A stretch of DNA of 64,000 bases from Paenibacillus sp. DCT19 (GTDB lineage: Bacteria > Bacillota > Bacilli > Paenibacillales > Paenibacillaceae), in contig NZ_CP029639.1 of the NCBI RefSeq assembly GCF_003268635.1, forward strand, positions 5,157,501 to 5,221,500. The letters run 5' to 3'. A program made the position numbers and the translations under genes. Within the stretch, counting starts at the first letter, position 1, and each line of letters opens with the position of its first letter. Of the stretch, positions 21,559-32,500 are shown piece by piece. The notes beneath the pieces were generated by a model that did not search any database, had not been told where the DNA came from, and saw only the letters and a program-made list of their open reading frames with translations.

Positions 21559-22656
21559 TTAGTGCGAGCGACCAGGAATGACTCCTGTAGCTTCATAGGA
21601 TTCCACAATTTTATCGATTTCTTTTTTCAATTCTTCGACCATCGTTTCTTCCGGCACTTTACGAATCATCTTACCATGCCGGAACAACAGACCCTCGCCT
21701 CTAGCACCTGCTATGCCGATATCGGCTTCCTTCGCTTCACCTGGACCGTTAACTGCACAACCGAGCACGGATACCTTGATTGGCACCTTAAGCTTGGAGA
21801 TGTACTCTTCGACTTCGTTAGCGATGGAGAACAAATCGATATCCAAACGACCACAAGTCGGGCAGGAAATCAATGTCGCTGCATTCGAAATCAGTCCAAA
21901 GGTTTTGAGCAAATCACGTGCTACTTTAATCTCTTCTACCGGGTCTGCACTCAGAGAGATTCTCATTGTTGAACCAATCCCCATGGATAACAGAGCCCCC
22001 ATACCTGCGGAGCTTTTGATTGTACCCGAGAACAGTGTACCCGCCTCAGTGATCCCCAGATGCAACGGGTATTGAATAACCTGAGCGGCTTTCGTGTAAG
22101 CTTCAATGGCCATTGGCACATCCGATGCCTTGAGGGAAACGATAATATCATGGAAATCAAGCTCTTCCAAAATACCAATGTGATACAATGCACTTTCTAC
22201 CATAGCATCAGCCGTAGGATAACCGTACTTATCTAGCAAATGGTTCTCTAACGAGCCCGCATTTACACCAATTCGAATAGGAATTCCACGTGCTTTACAT
22301 GCTTTTACAACTTCTTCGACTTTTGCACGTTTACCGATATTACCCGGATTAATCCGTACTTTATCAATACCGTTCTCAATCGCCAGAAGAGCGAGCTTAT
22401 AGTTAAAATGAATATCTGCTACCAGCGGAATGTTAATGCGTTTCTTGATCTCTTTGATCGCCGCCGCAGCTTCTTCATTATTTACTGTTACACGAACCAC
22501 CTGACAGCCTGCTTCCTCAAGTCGCAAAATCTCTGCCACGGTTGCCTCAACGTCTGCCGTTTTCGTTGTACACATACTCTGGATTATGACATCATTATTG
22601 CCACCAATCGTTAAGTTCCCAACTTTGACTGGACGTGTATCTTGTCTTAAATACAT
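21559..22656 (-). CDS. ispG: 4-hydroxy-3-methylbut-2-enyl-diphosphate synthase (flavodoxin)
   Basis: 365-residue IspG/GcpE, a 4Fe-4S enzyme of the MEP isoprenoid pathway that reduces MEcPP to HMBPP. Seen: [13 protein letters not shown] and [18 protein letters not shown], giving the three cluster cysteines plus the conserved glutamate, and an N-terminal TIM barrel starting [14 protein letters not shown] at 22656 is preceded by GGGGAGAG; a longer frame adds nine residues without an RBS. It is flanked by clpX and lonB, an arrangement unlike B. subtilis where ispG is elsewhere. Confidence 0.96.
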   Translation of the reverse strand: MYLRQDTRPVKVGNLTIGGNNDVIIQSMCTTKTADVEATVAEILRLEEAGCQVVRVTVNNEEAAAAIKEIKKRINIPLVADIHFNYKLALLAIENGIDKVRINPGNIGKRAKVEEVVKACKARGIPIRIGVNAGSLENHLLDKYGYPTADAMVESALYHIGILEELDFHDIIVSLKASDVPMAIEAYTKAAQVIQYPLHLGITEAGTLFSGTIKSSAGMGALLSMGIGSTMRISLSADPVEEIKVARDLLKTFGLISNAATLISCPTCGRLDIDLFSIANEVEEYISKLKVPIKVSVLGCAVNGPGEAKEADIGIAGARGEGLLFRHGKMIRKVPEETMVEELKKEIDKIVESYEATGVIPGRSH

Positions 22657-22778
22657 GAGTGATTTCTCTCCCCACAACGTCAAATCTCCACCCTGACAGA
22701 GACATCAAATTCGTCTTCTGCCAAAGTGGAGGACTGACAAGTCTATATTTCAGAGCTTAATGGAATAGGCCACCTAAA

Positions 22779-24032
22779 TTAGGCGCTTTCTTCCTGCTTA
22801 TCGTCCTTAGATTGGCCGAGTTCAGGCACAACTCTTTTCTCAACGACTTCTTCTGTGATCACACAGTTGGTAACATCTTCACGTGAAGGCACTTCATACA
22901 TGATTTCAAGCATGATACCCTCAATGATTGCACGCAATCCACGCGCGCCTGTGTTACGTTTGATTGCTTCTTTTGCAATGGCAAGCAATGCACCCGGTTC
23001 GAATACCAAGTTAACATTGTCCAGCTCAAGCAATTTTTGATATTGCTTCGTAAGTGCGTTTTTTGGTTCGGACAGAATCCGTACCAATGTATCTTCATCC
23101 AGCGGCTCCAATGTGGAGATTACTGGCAGACGACCTACGAACTCTGGAATCAGACCGAATTTCAGCAAATCTTCCGGCAATACCATGCCAAGATATTCGC
23201 CTGGTTTCAGATCTTTTTGCTCTGCGACTGTATTGAAGCCAATGACTTTTTTGCCGATCCGGCGTTTAATCATTTGCTCCAAGCCATCAAATGCACCACC
23301 GCAGATGAATAGAATATTCGTAGTATCGATCTGGATGAATTCTTGATGTGGATGCTTACGTCCACCTTGTGGTGGTACTGAAGCAACCGTTCCTTCCAAA
23401 ATTTTCAGCAATGCTTGCTGAACACCTTCACCGGAAACATCACGTGTGATAGAAGGATTCTCGGATTTACGAGCAACTTTATCAATCTCATCGATATAAA
23501 TAATGCCGCGCTCTGCTTTTTCAACATCATAGTCAGCAGCTTGGATCAGCTTGAGAAGGATATTCTCGACGTCCTCACCAACATAACCTGCTTCTGTCAA
23601 GGAAGTTGCATCTGCAATCGCAAACGGAACATTAAGAATTTTCGCCATCGTTTGCGCAAGTAATGTTTTACCGGAACCCGTAGGTCCTAACAGCAAAATG
23701 TTACTCTTCGACAACTCAACATCTTCAATTTTGCTTTGGGTGTTGATCCGTTTGTAGTGGTTATACACCGCAACAGACAACGACTTCTTCGCTTGTTCTT
23801 GGCCAATAACATATTGATCCAGAATTCCACGAATTTCTTTTGGTTTCGGAATATCTTTCAGGTCGAGTTCTTCATCATGACCCAATTCTTCCTCAACGAT
23901 CTCGGTGCACAATTCGATACATTCATCACAAATGTAGACGCCTGGTCCTGCAACCAGTTTACGCACCTGTTCCTGAGATTTACCGCAAAAAGAGCATTTC
24001 AGTTGCCCTTTCTCATCGTTAAATTTAAACAT
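22779..24032 (-). CDS. clpX: ATP-dependent Clp protease ATP-binding subunit ClpX
   Basis: 417-residue AAA+ unfoldase that feeds substrates to ClpP. Seen: an N-terminal C4 zinc finger (CSFC at about 15-18 and CDEC about 34-37), Walker [13 protein letters not shown] near residue 117, Walker [13 protein letters not shown], the pore loop region, and the IGF loop equivalent ([11 protein letters not shown]) that docks ClpP. Length matches the family. ATG follows AAAGGGGTGG. It is 12 bases downstream of clpP and must be co-transcribed. Confidence 0.98.
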   Translation of the reverse strand: MFKFNDEKGQLKCSFCGKSQEQVRKLVAGPGVYICDECIELCTEIVEEELGHDEELDLKDIPKPKEIRGILDQYVIGQEQAKKSLSVAVYNHYKRINTQSKIEDVELSKSNILLLGPTGSGKTLLAQTMAKILNVPFAIADATSLTEAGYVGEDVENILLKLIQAADYDVEKAERGIIYIDEIDKVARKSENPSITRDVSGEGVQQALLKILEGTVASVPPQGGRKHPHQEFIQIDTTNILFICGGAFDGLEQMIKRRIGKKVIGFNTVAEQKDLKPGEYLGMVLPEDLLKFGLIPEFVGRLPVISTLEPLDEDTLVRILSEPKNALTKQYQKLLELDNVNLVFEPGALLAIAKEAIKRNTGARGLRAIIEGIMLEIMYEVPSREDVTNCVITEEVVEKRVVPELGQSKDDKQEESA

Positions 24033-24044
24033 GAAACCACCCCT

Positions 24045-24635
24045 TTAGGAATTGATCGGTCTACTGAGCACCTGGTCAATAATGCCGTACGTCTTGGCTT
24101 CTTCAGCACTCATGAAAAAGTCACGGTCTGTATCCCGCTCAATTTTCTCAAGGGACTGACCTGTACGATCGACGTATATTTGATTCAGTTTCTGACGTGT
24201 TTTAATAATCCATTCTGCGTGTATCTTGATATCCGCAGCCTGTCCTTGAATGCCGCCGAGCGGCTGGTGAATCATTACTTCACTGTTCGTCAGCGCATAT
24301 CTCTTGCCAGGTGCGCCGGCTGTCAGCAATAACGAACCCATACTTGCTGCCATTCCTACGCAGATGGTAGATACATCCGGCTTGATATATTGCATCGTAT
24401 CGTATATACCCATCCCCGCAGTAACAGAACCACCAGGTGAGTTAATGTACAAGCTGATGTCCTTTTCAGGATCGTCCGCTGCCAAAAACAAAAGCTGAGC
24501 TATGACAAGATTGGCTACATCGTCATCAATCGCACTGGTTAGGAAAATAATGCGATCCTTCAGCAAACGGGAATATATATCGTAAGACCGCTCGCCTCGA
24601 TTGGTTTGTTCTACAACCATTGGCACCAGACTCAT
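24045..24635 (-). CDS. clpP: ATP-dependent Clp protease proteolytic subunit ClpP
   Basis: 196-residue serine protease that forms the ClpP tetradecamer. Seen: [21 protein letters not shown] terminus, oxyanion loop [10 protein letters not shown], catalytic serine in [11 protein letters not shown] near residue 97, histidine in MIHQPLGG near 122 and the aspartate in [11 protein letters not shown] near 171. ATG follows AAAGAGG. A sigma-A-like promoter lies about 65 bases upstream; no CtsR tandem heptads (GGTCAAA) were found near it. Confidence 0.98.
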   Translation of the reverse strand: MSLVPMVVEQTNRGERSYDIYSRLLKDRIIFLTSAIDDDVANLVIAQLLFLAADDPEKDISLYINSPGGSVTAGMGIYDTMQYIKPDVSTICVGMAASMGSLLLTAGAPGKRYALTNSEVMIHQPLGGIQGQAADIKIHAEWIIKTRQKLNQIYVDRTGQSLEKIERDTDRDFFMSAEEAKTYGIIDQVLSRPINS

Positions 24636-24697
24636 GAGACCAACCTCTTTTCTACATGTAATTAGACATAGGCTATCTGTAAAGCAAACCCAAATTC

Positions 24698-24726
24698 ATT
24701 TTATCACGTTCCTGTGCCAATGTCAT
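24698..24726 (-). promoter_or_regulatory. probable clpP promoter
   Basis: Minus strand -35 ATGACA (24726-24721), 17-base spacer, -10 TAAAAT (24703-24698). One mismatch in each hexamer from consensus. The rest of 24636-24945 holds only the inverted repeat listed separately. Confidence 0.6.
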
Positions 24727-24895
24727 TTCTCACAGGTCGTGTACAGCATAGGTGAGTTTACTTTATAGCCTGATCATATTTAACCATGTTTTCTATGTAT
24801 GTGCAAATCGAAGCATTCCTATGCCGTTTAACCATTTTTTATTTGCATTAAGCACATAGGTAAGTATGCCATAAAAACATTATGAATATGTTAAC

Positions 24896-24932
24896 CATCC
24901 ATTTTATTAATCTTTTTCCTATAAAATGGATG
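24896..24932. repeat. perfect 12-bp inverted repeat between tig and clpP
   Basis: Arms CATCCATTTTAT and ATAAAATGGATG match perfectly around a 13-base T-rich loop. It lies 14 bases past the tig terminator and about 170 bases upstream of the clpP promoter. It could be a second terminator or an operator; no T-run follows directly on the minus strand. Confidence 0.7.
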
Positions 24933-24941
24933 TCATAATTT

Positions 24942-24975
24942 AAAAATAAGGCACGCAATGACTCACGTGCCTTAT
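24942..24975 (-). terminator. intrinsic terminator after tig
   Basis: Stem ATAAGGCACG/CGTGCCTTAT followed on the minus strand by ATTTTTA, 35 bases past the tig stop codon. Confidence 0.8.
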
Positions 24976-25009
24976 CGTTTATTCAACTGTTCATCAATAA
25001 CAGCTTGTC

Positions 25010-26350
25010 TTATTTTTCAGCAGATTCTGCAGCAGCTTCTTCAGCTGGAGCTTCAACTGGCTCAACCACTGTGCTGTTCTCAACGAGAACATCAATCGTT
25101 TTGCGCAGTTTCACTTCATCACGAAGGCTGTCAAGGGAACCATTACCTTCGAGAATGCCACGAATCTCTTCAACAGGACGTTTGTAAGATTCAGCCATTT
25201 TCTCGAGCTCTTGATTCACTTCTTCGTCAGATACTTCGATGTTTTCCGCTTTACCTACAGCTTCGAGAACCAGGTTGTTGCGAACACGTTTAGAAGCATC
25301 TTCTTGCATTTGTGCTCTCAGGTCAGCTTGAGTTTGACCGGAGAAGCTCAGGAACATTTCAAGGTTCATACCTTGGTTGCGAAGACGATTGTCGAAATCG
25401 CGCATCATGTTCTGTACTTCGCTGTCAACCATTGCAGAAGGGATGTCCACTTCAGCGTTTTCAGCCACTTTTTCTACAACTGCGTTTTCTTGTGCACCTT
25501 TGAACTCATCCGCTTTGCGGGATTCCAATTGTGTTTTAAGATCAGCTTTGTATTCTTCAAGTGTTTCGAATTCGCTCACATCTTTTGCAAACTCATCATC
25601 CAATTCTGGAAGCTGTTTGCGTTTGATTTCGTGTACTTTCACTTTGAATACCGCTTGTTTGCCAGCCAGTTCAGCTGCATGGTAGCTCTCTGGGAAAGTT
25701 ACTTCAACGTCTTTGAAGTCGCCTGTGGACAGACCCACAACTTGCTCTTCAAATCCTGGAATGAATGTGTTGGAACCCAGTTCCAAGGAATAACGCTCTG
25801 CTTGTCCACCTTCGAAAGGTACACCATCAACAGAACCGTCGAAGTCGATTACAGCAACATCGCCGTTTTGAGCAGCACCTTCGTCAACTACAGTAAGTTC
25901 TGCATGACGTTGTTGGAGACGCTCAAGCTCTTCTGTTACTTCTTGTTCTGAAACTTCACCTTTAGCTACAGCAACTTCAATACCTTTGTAGTCGCCCAGT
26001 GTAACTTCTGGTTTAACTGTTACTTTCGCTTTGAACTTGAATGCTTGTCCTTTAGCGAATTGCTCGATATCTACATCAGGACGATCAACTGGGAAGATAT
26101 CCGTTTGATCGATAGCTTCTGTGTATGCCTCAGGAAGCAAGATGTCAATCGCTTCTTGATACAAGCTTTCCACACCAAAACGAGCTTCAAAGATTGGACG
26201 TGGTACTTTACCTTTACGGAATCCAGGTACATTCGCTTGTTTAACTACTTTATTAAAAGCTTTGTCGAGTGCTTCAGTTACACGATCTGCACCCACTTCA
26301 ACTTCAAGAACCCCAAGGTTCTTCTCTATCTTTTCCCAAGTTGCTTTCAT
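25010..26350 (-). CDS. tig: trigger factor (ribosome-associated chaperone/peptidyl-prolyl isomerase)
   Basis: 446-residue trigger factor that binds nascent chains at the ribosome exit. Seen: the ribosome-binding loop in VPGFRKGKVPRPIFEARFG (about residues 40-58), the PPIase domain with DGDVAVIDFDGSVDG-like core near residue 165 (here QNGDVAVIDFDG), and a long helical C-terminal substrate domain (about 250-420). It ends in an acidic alanine-rich tail. ATG at 26350. Standard order tig-clpP-clpX-lonB-lonA of Bacillales. Confidence 0.97.
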   Translation of the reverse strand: MKATWEKIEKNLGVLEVEVGADRVTEALDKAFNKVVKQANVPGFRKGKVPRPIFEARFGVESLYQEAIDILLPEAYTEAIDQTDIFPVDRPDVDIEQFAKGQAFKFKAKVTVKPEVTLGDYKGIEVAVAKGEVSEQEVTEELERLQQRHAELTVVDEGAAQNGDVAVIDFDGSVDGVPFEGGQAERYSLELGSNTFIPGFEEQVVGLSTGDFKDVEVTFPESYHAAELAGKQAVFKVKVHEIKRKQLPELDDEFAKDVSEFETLEEYKADLKTQLESRKADEFKGAQENAVVEKVAENAEVDIPSAMVDSEVQNMMRDFDNRLRNQGMNLEMFLSFSGQTQADLRAQMQEDASKRVRNNLVLEAVGKAENIEVSDEEVNQELEKMAESYKRPVEEIRGILEGNGSLDSLRDEVKLRKTIDVLVENSTVVEPVEAPAEEAAAESAEK

Positions 26351-26488
26351 TGTATACTTTCCCCTCCAAAATTCACATGTTCACGTAGGCGATCACGTAC
26401 AAAATAACCATTTTAGTATAAACAAGATTACATTCTTTTTCAAGGGGAATCCCTTGATGCTGTTTGAGGAAAACGTTTCCCGCCGTAT

Positions 26489-27495
26489 TTAGCCGTCCAA
26501 ACCGGCAGAAACAAACTGTTTCATTGAACGATATGCTTGCTCCAAACGGAACCTCATAGATCCCGTCACAGCATACATAGAGCGCGTATCTTCTTCATTA
26601 TGTGAGCCGCTTAAACTATCCGCAACAGTCATATGTAGTGCTGCAGCCCAAATGTCCGTCATGGAATCATTTTCCTCAAGCATGGAGGCATAATCGCGGG
26701 TACCATACACCGCCATGACAAACTGGATCCACAGTTCTTGGGCAAAATAAAAGAGCGTAGGTTCATGAACCTCCGTCTGATCCGCCACCCTTTCCAAAAT
26801 ACGAATAATCTGCAGCGGAAATTCTTCTGGCCTGAGAGGTACTGTGTCAATCTCGACTTCTACCTGCTCCTCATTTCTGCTAAATATCACTTCACCATGA
26901 GCACCGCGACGTCTCAAAGTCTGCAATACACGGAACTGTAGCAATGGATGAAGCGCCTTATCCTGAAGCCAACTCGTCAATGCATCGTCAATCTCTGGAA
27001 GATCAAGATAGGCAAGTTGTTCTAACGCTAACATGGTTTGTTCAGAGAGCGGCTCCTCCATAACTGTCCGAAGCAGCTTATCTGCATAACCATCATCCTG
27101 TTCCAGCTTGGATTTCGCATGATGACGAGCCATATCCTCTTCGCTGATTTCCTCTTCTTCCCGCACCTCACGAATGACCGGTGATTCTTCCCCATAATGA
27201 GGGAATGCAGCCTGAAGCCATTCAAGCAAAGCTCGCCATTCATCGTAATGCCGTTCTTCCTGTCCTTGACATTGCAACAAAAAACGAAGCAACGCGATCG
27301 CTTCACCGTATCGTTCGTTTTCCAGCATCACTGTCAATTGAATCTGGTAATAATCCAACGTTTTGGGAAACAGTACAATGTTGTTGCTGTTCTCGGTTTC
27401 CGGGGTTGTGGATTCTTTAATAAGAGCACCTCCTCTATATCCTGAATTTTTAATTGGAAACGATGATAAATAGATGTATCCACGTTTTGCATCAT
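26489..27495 (-). CDS. helical-repeat (TPR-like) protein, N terminus out of frame by a one-base deletion
   Basis: Unknown function. The downstream frame (from about 27401) reads LFPKTLDYYQIQLTVMLENE, then alternating helices with EAIALLRFLLQ, acidic linkers and repeats of 30-35 residues; this looks like a TPR or similar helical scaffold. In that frame no normal start exists. A second frame has ATGATG at 27495/27492 with AGAGG eight bases upstream and reads MMQNVDTSIYHRFQLKIQDI...LLLKNPQP. Adding one C to the run at 27402-27405 (GGGG on plus) joins them as KNPQPPETENSNNIVLFPK, giving about 335 residues. It lies just upstream of tig in the same direction. Cytoplasmic, no signal peptide. Role unknown; position suggests expression with tig. 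Confidence 0.75.
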
Positions 27496-27729
27496 TCGAT
27501 CGTCCTCTTATCGAGTTCACGGGATTATGCTGTAGATGATTGGGATCACCTTGAACTACACCGTGTTATCGAAAAAATGCTTAGCATGTATTGCAAAAGG
27601 CTCGTATATTAAGCAAAAAGCGATCTATTTTCTGAGTTCTCCTGATATTCTAACATAACCTGAATTATAATGAAAAAAACACATTGGACGCCAAATATCA
27701 TATACGAAAATAATACGTAAATAAAATGT

Positions 27730-27758
27730 TTGATATTCATCATTATTTATGATAAAAT
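27730..27758 (+). promoter_or_regulatory. promoter of tRNA-Arg (left copy)
   Basis: -35 TTGATA (27730-27735), 17-base spacer, -10 TAAAAT (27753-27758), about 24 bases before the tRNA 5' end. The rest of 27496-27729 is AT-rich with no gene seen. Confidence 0.7.
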
Positions 27759-27781
27759 CATTTTTGCTTGAAAAATTTCAT

Positions 27782-27840
<59 letters not shown>

Positions 27841-27855
<15 letters not shown>

Positions 27856-28025
27856 TATTAGAAAAACTTCCTTTGGGAAGTTTTTTTGCGTTCTAGGGAT
27901 GAGAACCCCAACGGTTCGTCGGAGCATACACTTCGATAGCACCGCTTCGCAGTCTCGACTGTAAGGAGAGTATCCCTCCTGGGACGTATTAAGAAAAACT
28001 CCCTTTGGGAAGTTTTTTGCGTTCT
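27841..28025 (+). repeat. tandem duplication of tRNA-Arg 3' end plus terminator (left locus)
   Basis: The 54 bases at 27841-27894 (last 15 bases of the tRNA, terminator hairpin, GCGTTCT) are repeated at 27972-28025 with three differences; a second hairpin (27995-28017) follows the extra tRNA tail. The 77-base spacer contains CGGTTCGTCGGAGCATA. The same arrangement occurs inverted at 34849-35062. Confidence 0.9.
27863..27887 (+). terminator. intrinsic terminator of the left tRNA-Arg
   Basis: Stem AAACTTCC/GGAAGTTT, loop TTTG, followed by TTTTT, starting eight bases after the tRNA. Confidence 0.88.
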
Positions 28026-28144
28026 GGGGGTTTTCTTCCAAATTCATTGCCCTGGATTGACACAGAGTGTTATGCTTAAGGAATGGATATGTAACAATCC
28101 ATACATATTAATTATCATTCTTTGGAGAAACAGGAGATCTAATT

Positions 28145-29374
28145 ATGTCACCTTCAACACAACAATCCTCGTCAGTACATGACGAAACCACCCATACTTC
28201 CGCTACCAAAAGATATGGCTTATTGTTAGCAGGCATCATTGTCATAGCCGCGACTATGCGTTCACCTATTACAGCAACAGGCCCCGTCGTGGAAATGATC
28301 CGTGCAGATACGGGAATCGGGCATACGTTGGCTGGTCTTCTGACCTCACTTCCCTTGCTAGCTTTTGCGGCTGTATCACCGTTTGCACCACGTTTGGCTA
28401 AACGACTAGGAATAGAATCTGCACTGTTAATGGCTGTGCTCATTGTAACGATGGGTGTGCTTTTGCGTCTGTTGCCCTCGGTTGTTTCTCTGTATATTGG
28501 AACTGGTATTTTGGGGTGTGGCATCGCGTTGAGCAACGTATTGTTGCCGAGTTTAATCAAACGTGACTTTCCACTTCGGGTAGGCATTGTGACCGGGTTA
28601 TACTCCGTGTCCATGAACATATTTGGTGCAATCTCCTCAGGTGTCAGTGTACCCATCGCCGGAGCAACCTCTATGAGCTGGCGTGCTTCGTTAGGCATAT
28701 GGGCAGTGTTATCCTTGCTAGCGCTCCTCCTGTGGATACCTCAAGCTACCGCGGGACGTCAACGCCGTCTATACGTTACTTCTTCGAGTGAAAGCACACC
28801 TGTGCGTCTACGAACCTCTTCGCTCGCCTGGTTTATTACGTTGTTTATGGGACTACAGTCTTTAATCTTTTATACAACGATTACTTGGCTGCCAGAGATT
28901 CTCACCGAGCAAGGTTTCAGTGCGACATCAGCAGGTTGGATACTTTCGCTTATGCAGATGGTGAGCGTACCCGCAACCTTTATCGTTCCAATCCTCGCCG
29001 GGCGAACTCAAGATCAACGTATACTGACAACAGTAACGTGTTCGTCGTTAATTATTGGTTACGCCTTATTGTTAACTGGAGTCTCTTTCCTTGTGACTAT
29101 AGGTGTTATCTTGGCAGGAATAGGCGCTGGAGCTTCGTTTGGATTGGTGACCATGTTCTTCGTCCTTCGTACAAAGGATGCGAGACAAGCCGCCAATCTG
29201 TCTGGTATGGCTCAATCCTTCGGATATATGCTCGCAGCTGTTGGCCCATTGCTGTTAGGTATGCTTCATGACTGGACAAAAGGGTGGACTCTGCCTTTAT
29301 TAGTTCAAGTAGTCCTTGCCGTCGGATTGTTAATCGTAGGCATTCAAGCTAGCAAGAATCGAATGATCGGTTAG
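28145..29374 (+). CDS. MFS transporter, CynX/NimT (YycB-like) family
   Basis: 409-residue major facilitator with about twelve hydrophobic helices. The N terminus has a 20-residue Ser/Thr/Gln-rich leader, then LLLAGIIVIAATMRSPITATGP, the CynX-family opening, and an arginine-rich cytoplasmic loop (PRLAKRLGIESALLM) in place of the classic MFS loop. Family members take up cyanate, export nitroimidazoles or sugars; substrate unknown here. ATG at 28145 has AGGAG upstream. It is alone on the plus strand between the left tRNA locus and the convergent protease, sharing a bidirectional terminator with it. Confidence 0.88.
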   Translation: MSPSTQQSSSVHDETTHTSATKRYGLLLAGIIVIAATMRSPITATGPVVEMIRADTGIGHTLAGLLTSLPLLAFAAVSPFAPRLAKRLGIESALLMAVLIVTMGVLLRLLPSVVSLYIGTGILGCGIALSNVLLPSLIKRDFPLRVGIVTGLYSVSMNIFGAISSGVSVPIAGATSMSWRASLGIWAVLSLLALLLWIPQATAGRQRRLYVTSSSESTPVRLRTSSLAWFITLFMGLQSLIFYTTITWLPEILTEQGFSATSAGWILSLMQMVSVPATFIVPILAGRTQDQRILTTVTCSSLIIGYALLLTGVSFLVTIGVILAGIGAGASFGLVTMFFVLRTKDARQAANLSGMAQSFGYMLAAVGPLLLGMLHDWTKGWTLPLLVQVVLAVGLLIVGIQASKNRMIG

Positions 29375-29420
29375 TTCCACAAAATTGTATTGTCTGTTCT
29401 GTTTAAATAGAACGATAAAT

Positions 29421-29460
29421 AAAACGGCCTCCATCCCGTAAATCCGGAATGGGGGCCGTT
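29421..29460. terminator. bidirectional terminator between MFS gene and protease gene
   Basis: Stem AACGGCC.CCATTCC-like (AACGGCCTCCATCCC with GGAATGGGGGCCGTT), AT-rich on both sides; it serves the convergent ends at 29374 and 29515. Confidence 0.8.
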
Positions 29461-29514
29461 ATGTTCTCACACTTTCCTTCATTAATACATTCTCAAGAGC
29501 AATAAAACTTTACC

Positions 29515-32500
29515 TTACTTTACTTTAACCGTAATCGTATCCGTGCTGGTCACTCCCGCCGCGTTGATCAGCTCTGCTCGATACGTGTATGTGCCTGATG
29601 CCTTACCAGACAATACGCTGACAGCAGTCTGAGCTTGAGGCGTTGCCGCTTTGAGCTCTTGTGTATCGATCAATTGTTCATTTTCATATAGGCGGTATTC
29701 CGTGGCATTGGTTCCCCACCACAAGTTCATCGTTACTTTGTAGTTCCCATCCCCATCCCAGTTGTCTTGGGAAAGAATAGCTTTTCCTGGCGATGCATTG
29801 GCAACCCGCACAGTCAGTGTCTGACTACGCGTTGTTCCCTTGTCATTCGTTAGCTCAGCTACATACGTATATGTGCCATTGGATTTGCCCGTAATTTTCG
29901 TCTGAGCAAATTGTGCCGCAGGAGCATTGTACGTCAGTTTTTGCGTGTCAATTAAAACTCCATCTTCATATAACTTGTAGCCCGTTGCGTTCTCGCCCCA
30001 CCACAAGTTCATGCTAACTGTGTACGAACCTTCCAGCAGGCCATTGCCACCACCGTTATTGTGAGACAATACAGGTGTTGCCGGCGCTCCTTTTGCAGGA
30101 GTTTCCGGTTCAGTCACCGTCGATTGAATGGTCAGCGTAGTGATCGCTGTTCCGGAAAGTCCCTGTTGGTCTTTAACCGTCAATTCAACAGTATATTTAC
30201 CTGCCGCGCTATCCTCCAACGAAAGATTAAAGCTACCATCAGGTTGTATTTCGAATGAACCCTCTTTATCAATCGAACCATCTTCCTTTTTCACCACATA
30301 CGAAGCATCCAAGGAAGCCGCTGGATCAAAATCAATGTTCCAGCCATTCGCGAGTGCATCTGCAACCCGGAAATACAAGTCTTCTACACTACCATTAATG
30401 ACAACAGACTCATCTTGTTTAAATTCCAACGTTTCTGGTGCAGTCACAATAGGAGCTGTTTTCTTCACCAAAAATGGAGGTGTATCTTCTTTGTACGTCT
30501 TACCATCAGCACCAAGTGTAGTGATATCCACCGTGTATAAACCATCCGGAATTTCAGTCACTTCGTCGGTAATATAATCGGAATAGTTACCACTCCATGC
30601 TAGATTATATCTAGCATTGGCATTGAAGTTGAAATAGTTACCAAAGATAGATCCGATGTATCCATCTTCATAATATCCACCCTCTGGATCAAGACCATCA
30701 TAGATTTCAATCAGTGCAAACGTCATTGGATTATAAAATTCCATGGCTACATTAAGCGTGTCTAATGTTCCATCAGCCTTCAATGGATAATGGAATGGAT
30801 TTTTCACATTACCTGTAACTGTTTCAATGTACTTAACCCCACTCAACGTAACGTTGAAATGAGCAACATATGGCACTGTAAAAGTATTCGTTCCATTCGA
30901 TAATTCAATATATCCTTGCGCCTCTGTTACAGCAGTAACTCCTTGAGGAACGGTAATTGTAACCGCCAGCTCTTCCTCACCATTCAGTGTGAAAGAAGTC
31001 TTATCTACAGCAACGGATACTCCTGGAACTGTACGAGTTGGATTAACATTGACTGTGTAATCACCACCACTACCGTTCAGTGCTTCAACTTTAATCGTTT
31101 TGGTAACTGTCTTTTCATCTGTTCTCAAAAAGTTACCATAGTTAATACTTCCGGTGATGTTCTCTTTTTCGACAAGCGAGCCACTCTCTGTATATTGTGT
31201 TACATCTAGCACTTTAACAAGTGCTACAGGATCAATCGTATTTACAGCCTGGATACGACCTGCACCTTGATCAAACACATCAAATTTGTTCGTATCAAGC
31301 ACCTTACCATTGTTCATAAGTGCAACTTTGATATCAAACGGTGTCCAATCTGGATGTTTCTCAATCAGCAATGCAATAAGACCTGCTACATGCGGTGTAG
31401 CCATACTTGTACCTGTTTTACGATCATAAGCTTGCGTGTAGTCTGCATCAGGCTCGTCTTTGCCGTAAGCCGGAATTGTAGACAGGATACTTGTACCCGG
31501 AGCAACGATATCTGGTTTGATATCCAGAGTTACCTTCGCTGGACCACGGGAACTGGATGAATTCATTTCATCGCCTGGTGTTTGATTACGTTCGAAATCA
31601 CTAAAGCTTACTTCAACAGGTTGTCCCGCATCGAGTGCTGCCTTGATGACCTCTCCATCTTCCTTCGTCATACTCAGTGTTGGAATAAGCTCAAAATTAT
31701 CTCCCAGACTTACCCCGATTGGCCCTGGAATATTGTTATATACAATAACAGCTACGGCTCCAGCCGATTTAGCATTAGCGATCTTCTCAACAAATGCCAG
31801 TTCACCACGCTCTATCAATGCTACTTTTCCTGTAAAATCCTTACCTTCAAACTCAGCCGGTTTACCAAGTCCAGCGAATTCCAACTCATATTCGTCTGTC
31901 AAAACCGATTCAGGATCCGCTGACAAACTCCAGCCCATCAGATCGAGTCGATACACTGACTCTGTAACAGCCAGCGGAGCTATTTCCGTTGCAGTCGGAG
32001 CAACAACCGATTCCTCTTCTACTGTAACAGCAGCTTCAGTAGAAGCTTCTTCTATGGCAGAAGGCGAAGCTGGTTGAGCATTATCTTGTGTGGCAACCTC
32101 TTCTTCATTTAACTCCTCAACATTAGCAGTTGCTTCTGCTGCACTTCCATCTGTCTCTGAATTGGTAGAAACAGCTTCATCTGAAGTCAATGACTCCTCA
32201 CTTGCTGTACTTTCTTCAGGGGTAGTCACTGCCACTTCTTCCTCAGGTGTGGATAGCTCTGTGCCTTGATCCTGAACAACAGGTACTTCTGTTTCAGGTG
32301 CTGTTCCAAGTTCCGGAGACTGCTCTAACTCAGGTTGTTGCTCTGGTAACGTTCCATCGCCCACTTCACCAATTGCAAAATGAGTATTAGCTGTAATCAG
32401 CTGGCTAGGCCCAGTCGAGTTACCCACCGTAATAGCCATAGCTGACGCACCAGGAGAACCTAGTGTGTACCGGTTAGGTCCACTGTTACCACTCGCTACT

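Noticed and set aside
24636..24760. CtsR operator upstream of clpP
   Set aside because: The tandem GGTCAAA heptads were looked for on both strands and not found.
27401..27425. ATT start codon for the helical-repeat gene behind GGAGG
   Set aside because: A frame with a normal ATGATG and RBS joins perfectly when one C is added, so the GGAGG there is more simply internal sequence (GAG GAG GTG codons).
28108..28698. 196-codon frame antisense to the MFS transporter
   Set aside because: Lies wholly opposite a clear 12-helix transporter with its own RBS; composition is a shadow of the hydrophobic gene.
31643..32077. Ser/Thr-rich plus-strand frame antisense to the S8 protease
   Set aside because: It is the reverse of the acidic low-complexity insert, whose codons read Ser/Thr/Ala-rich backwards.
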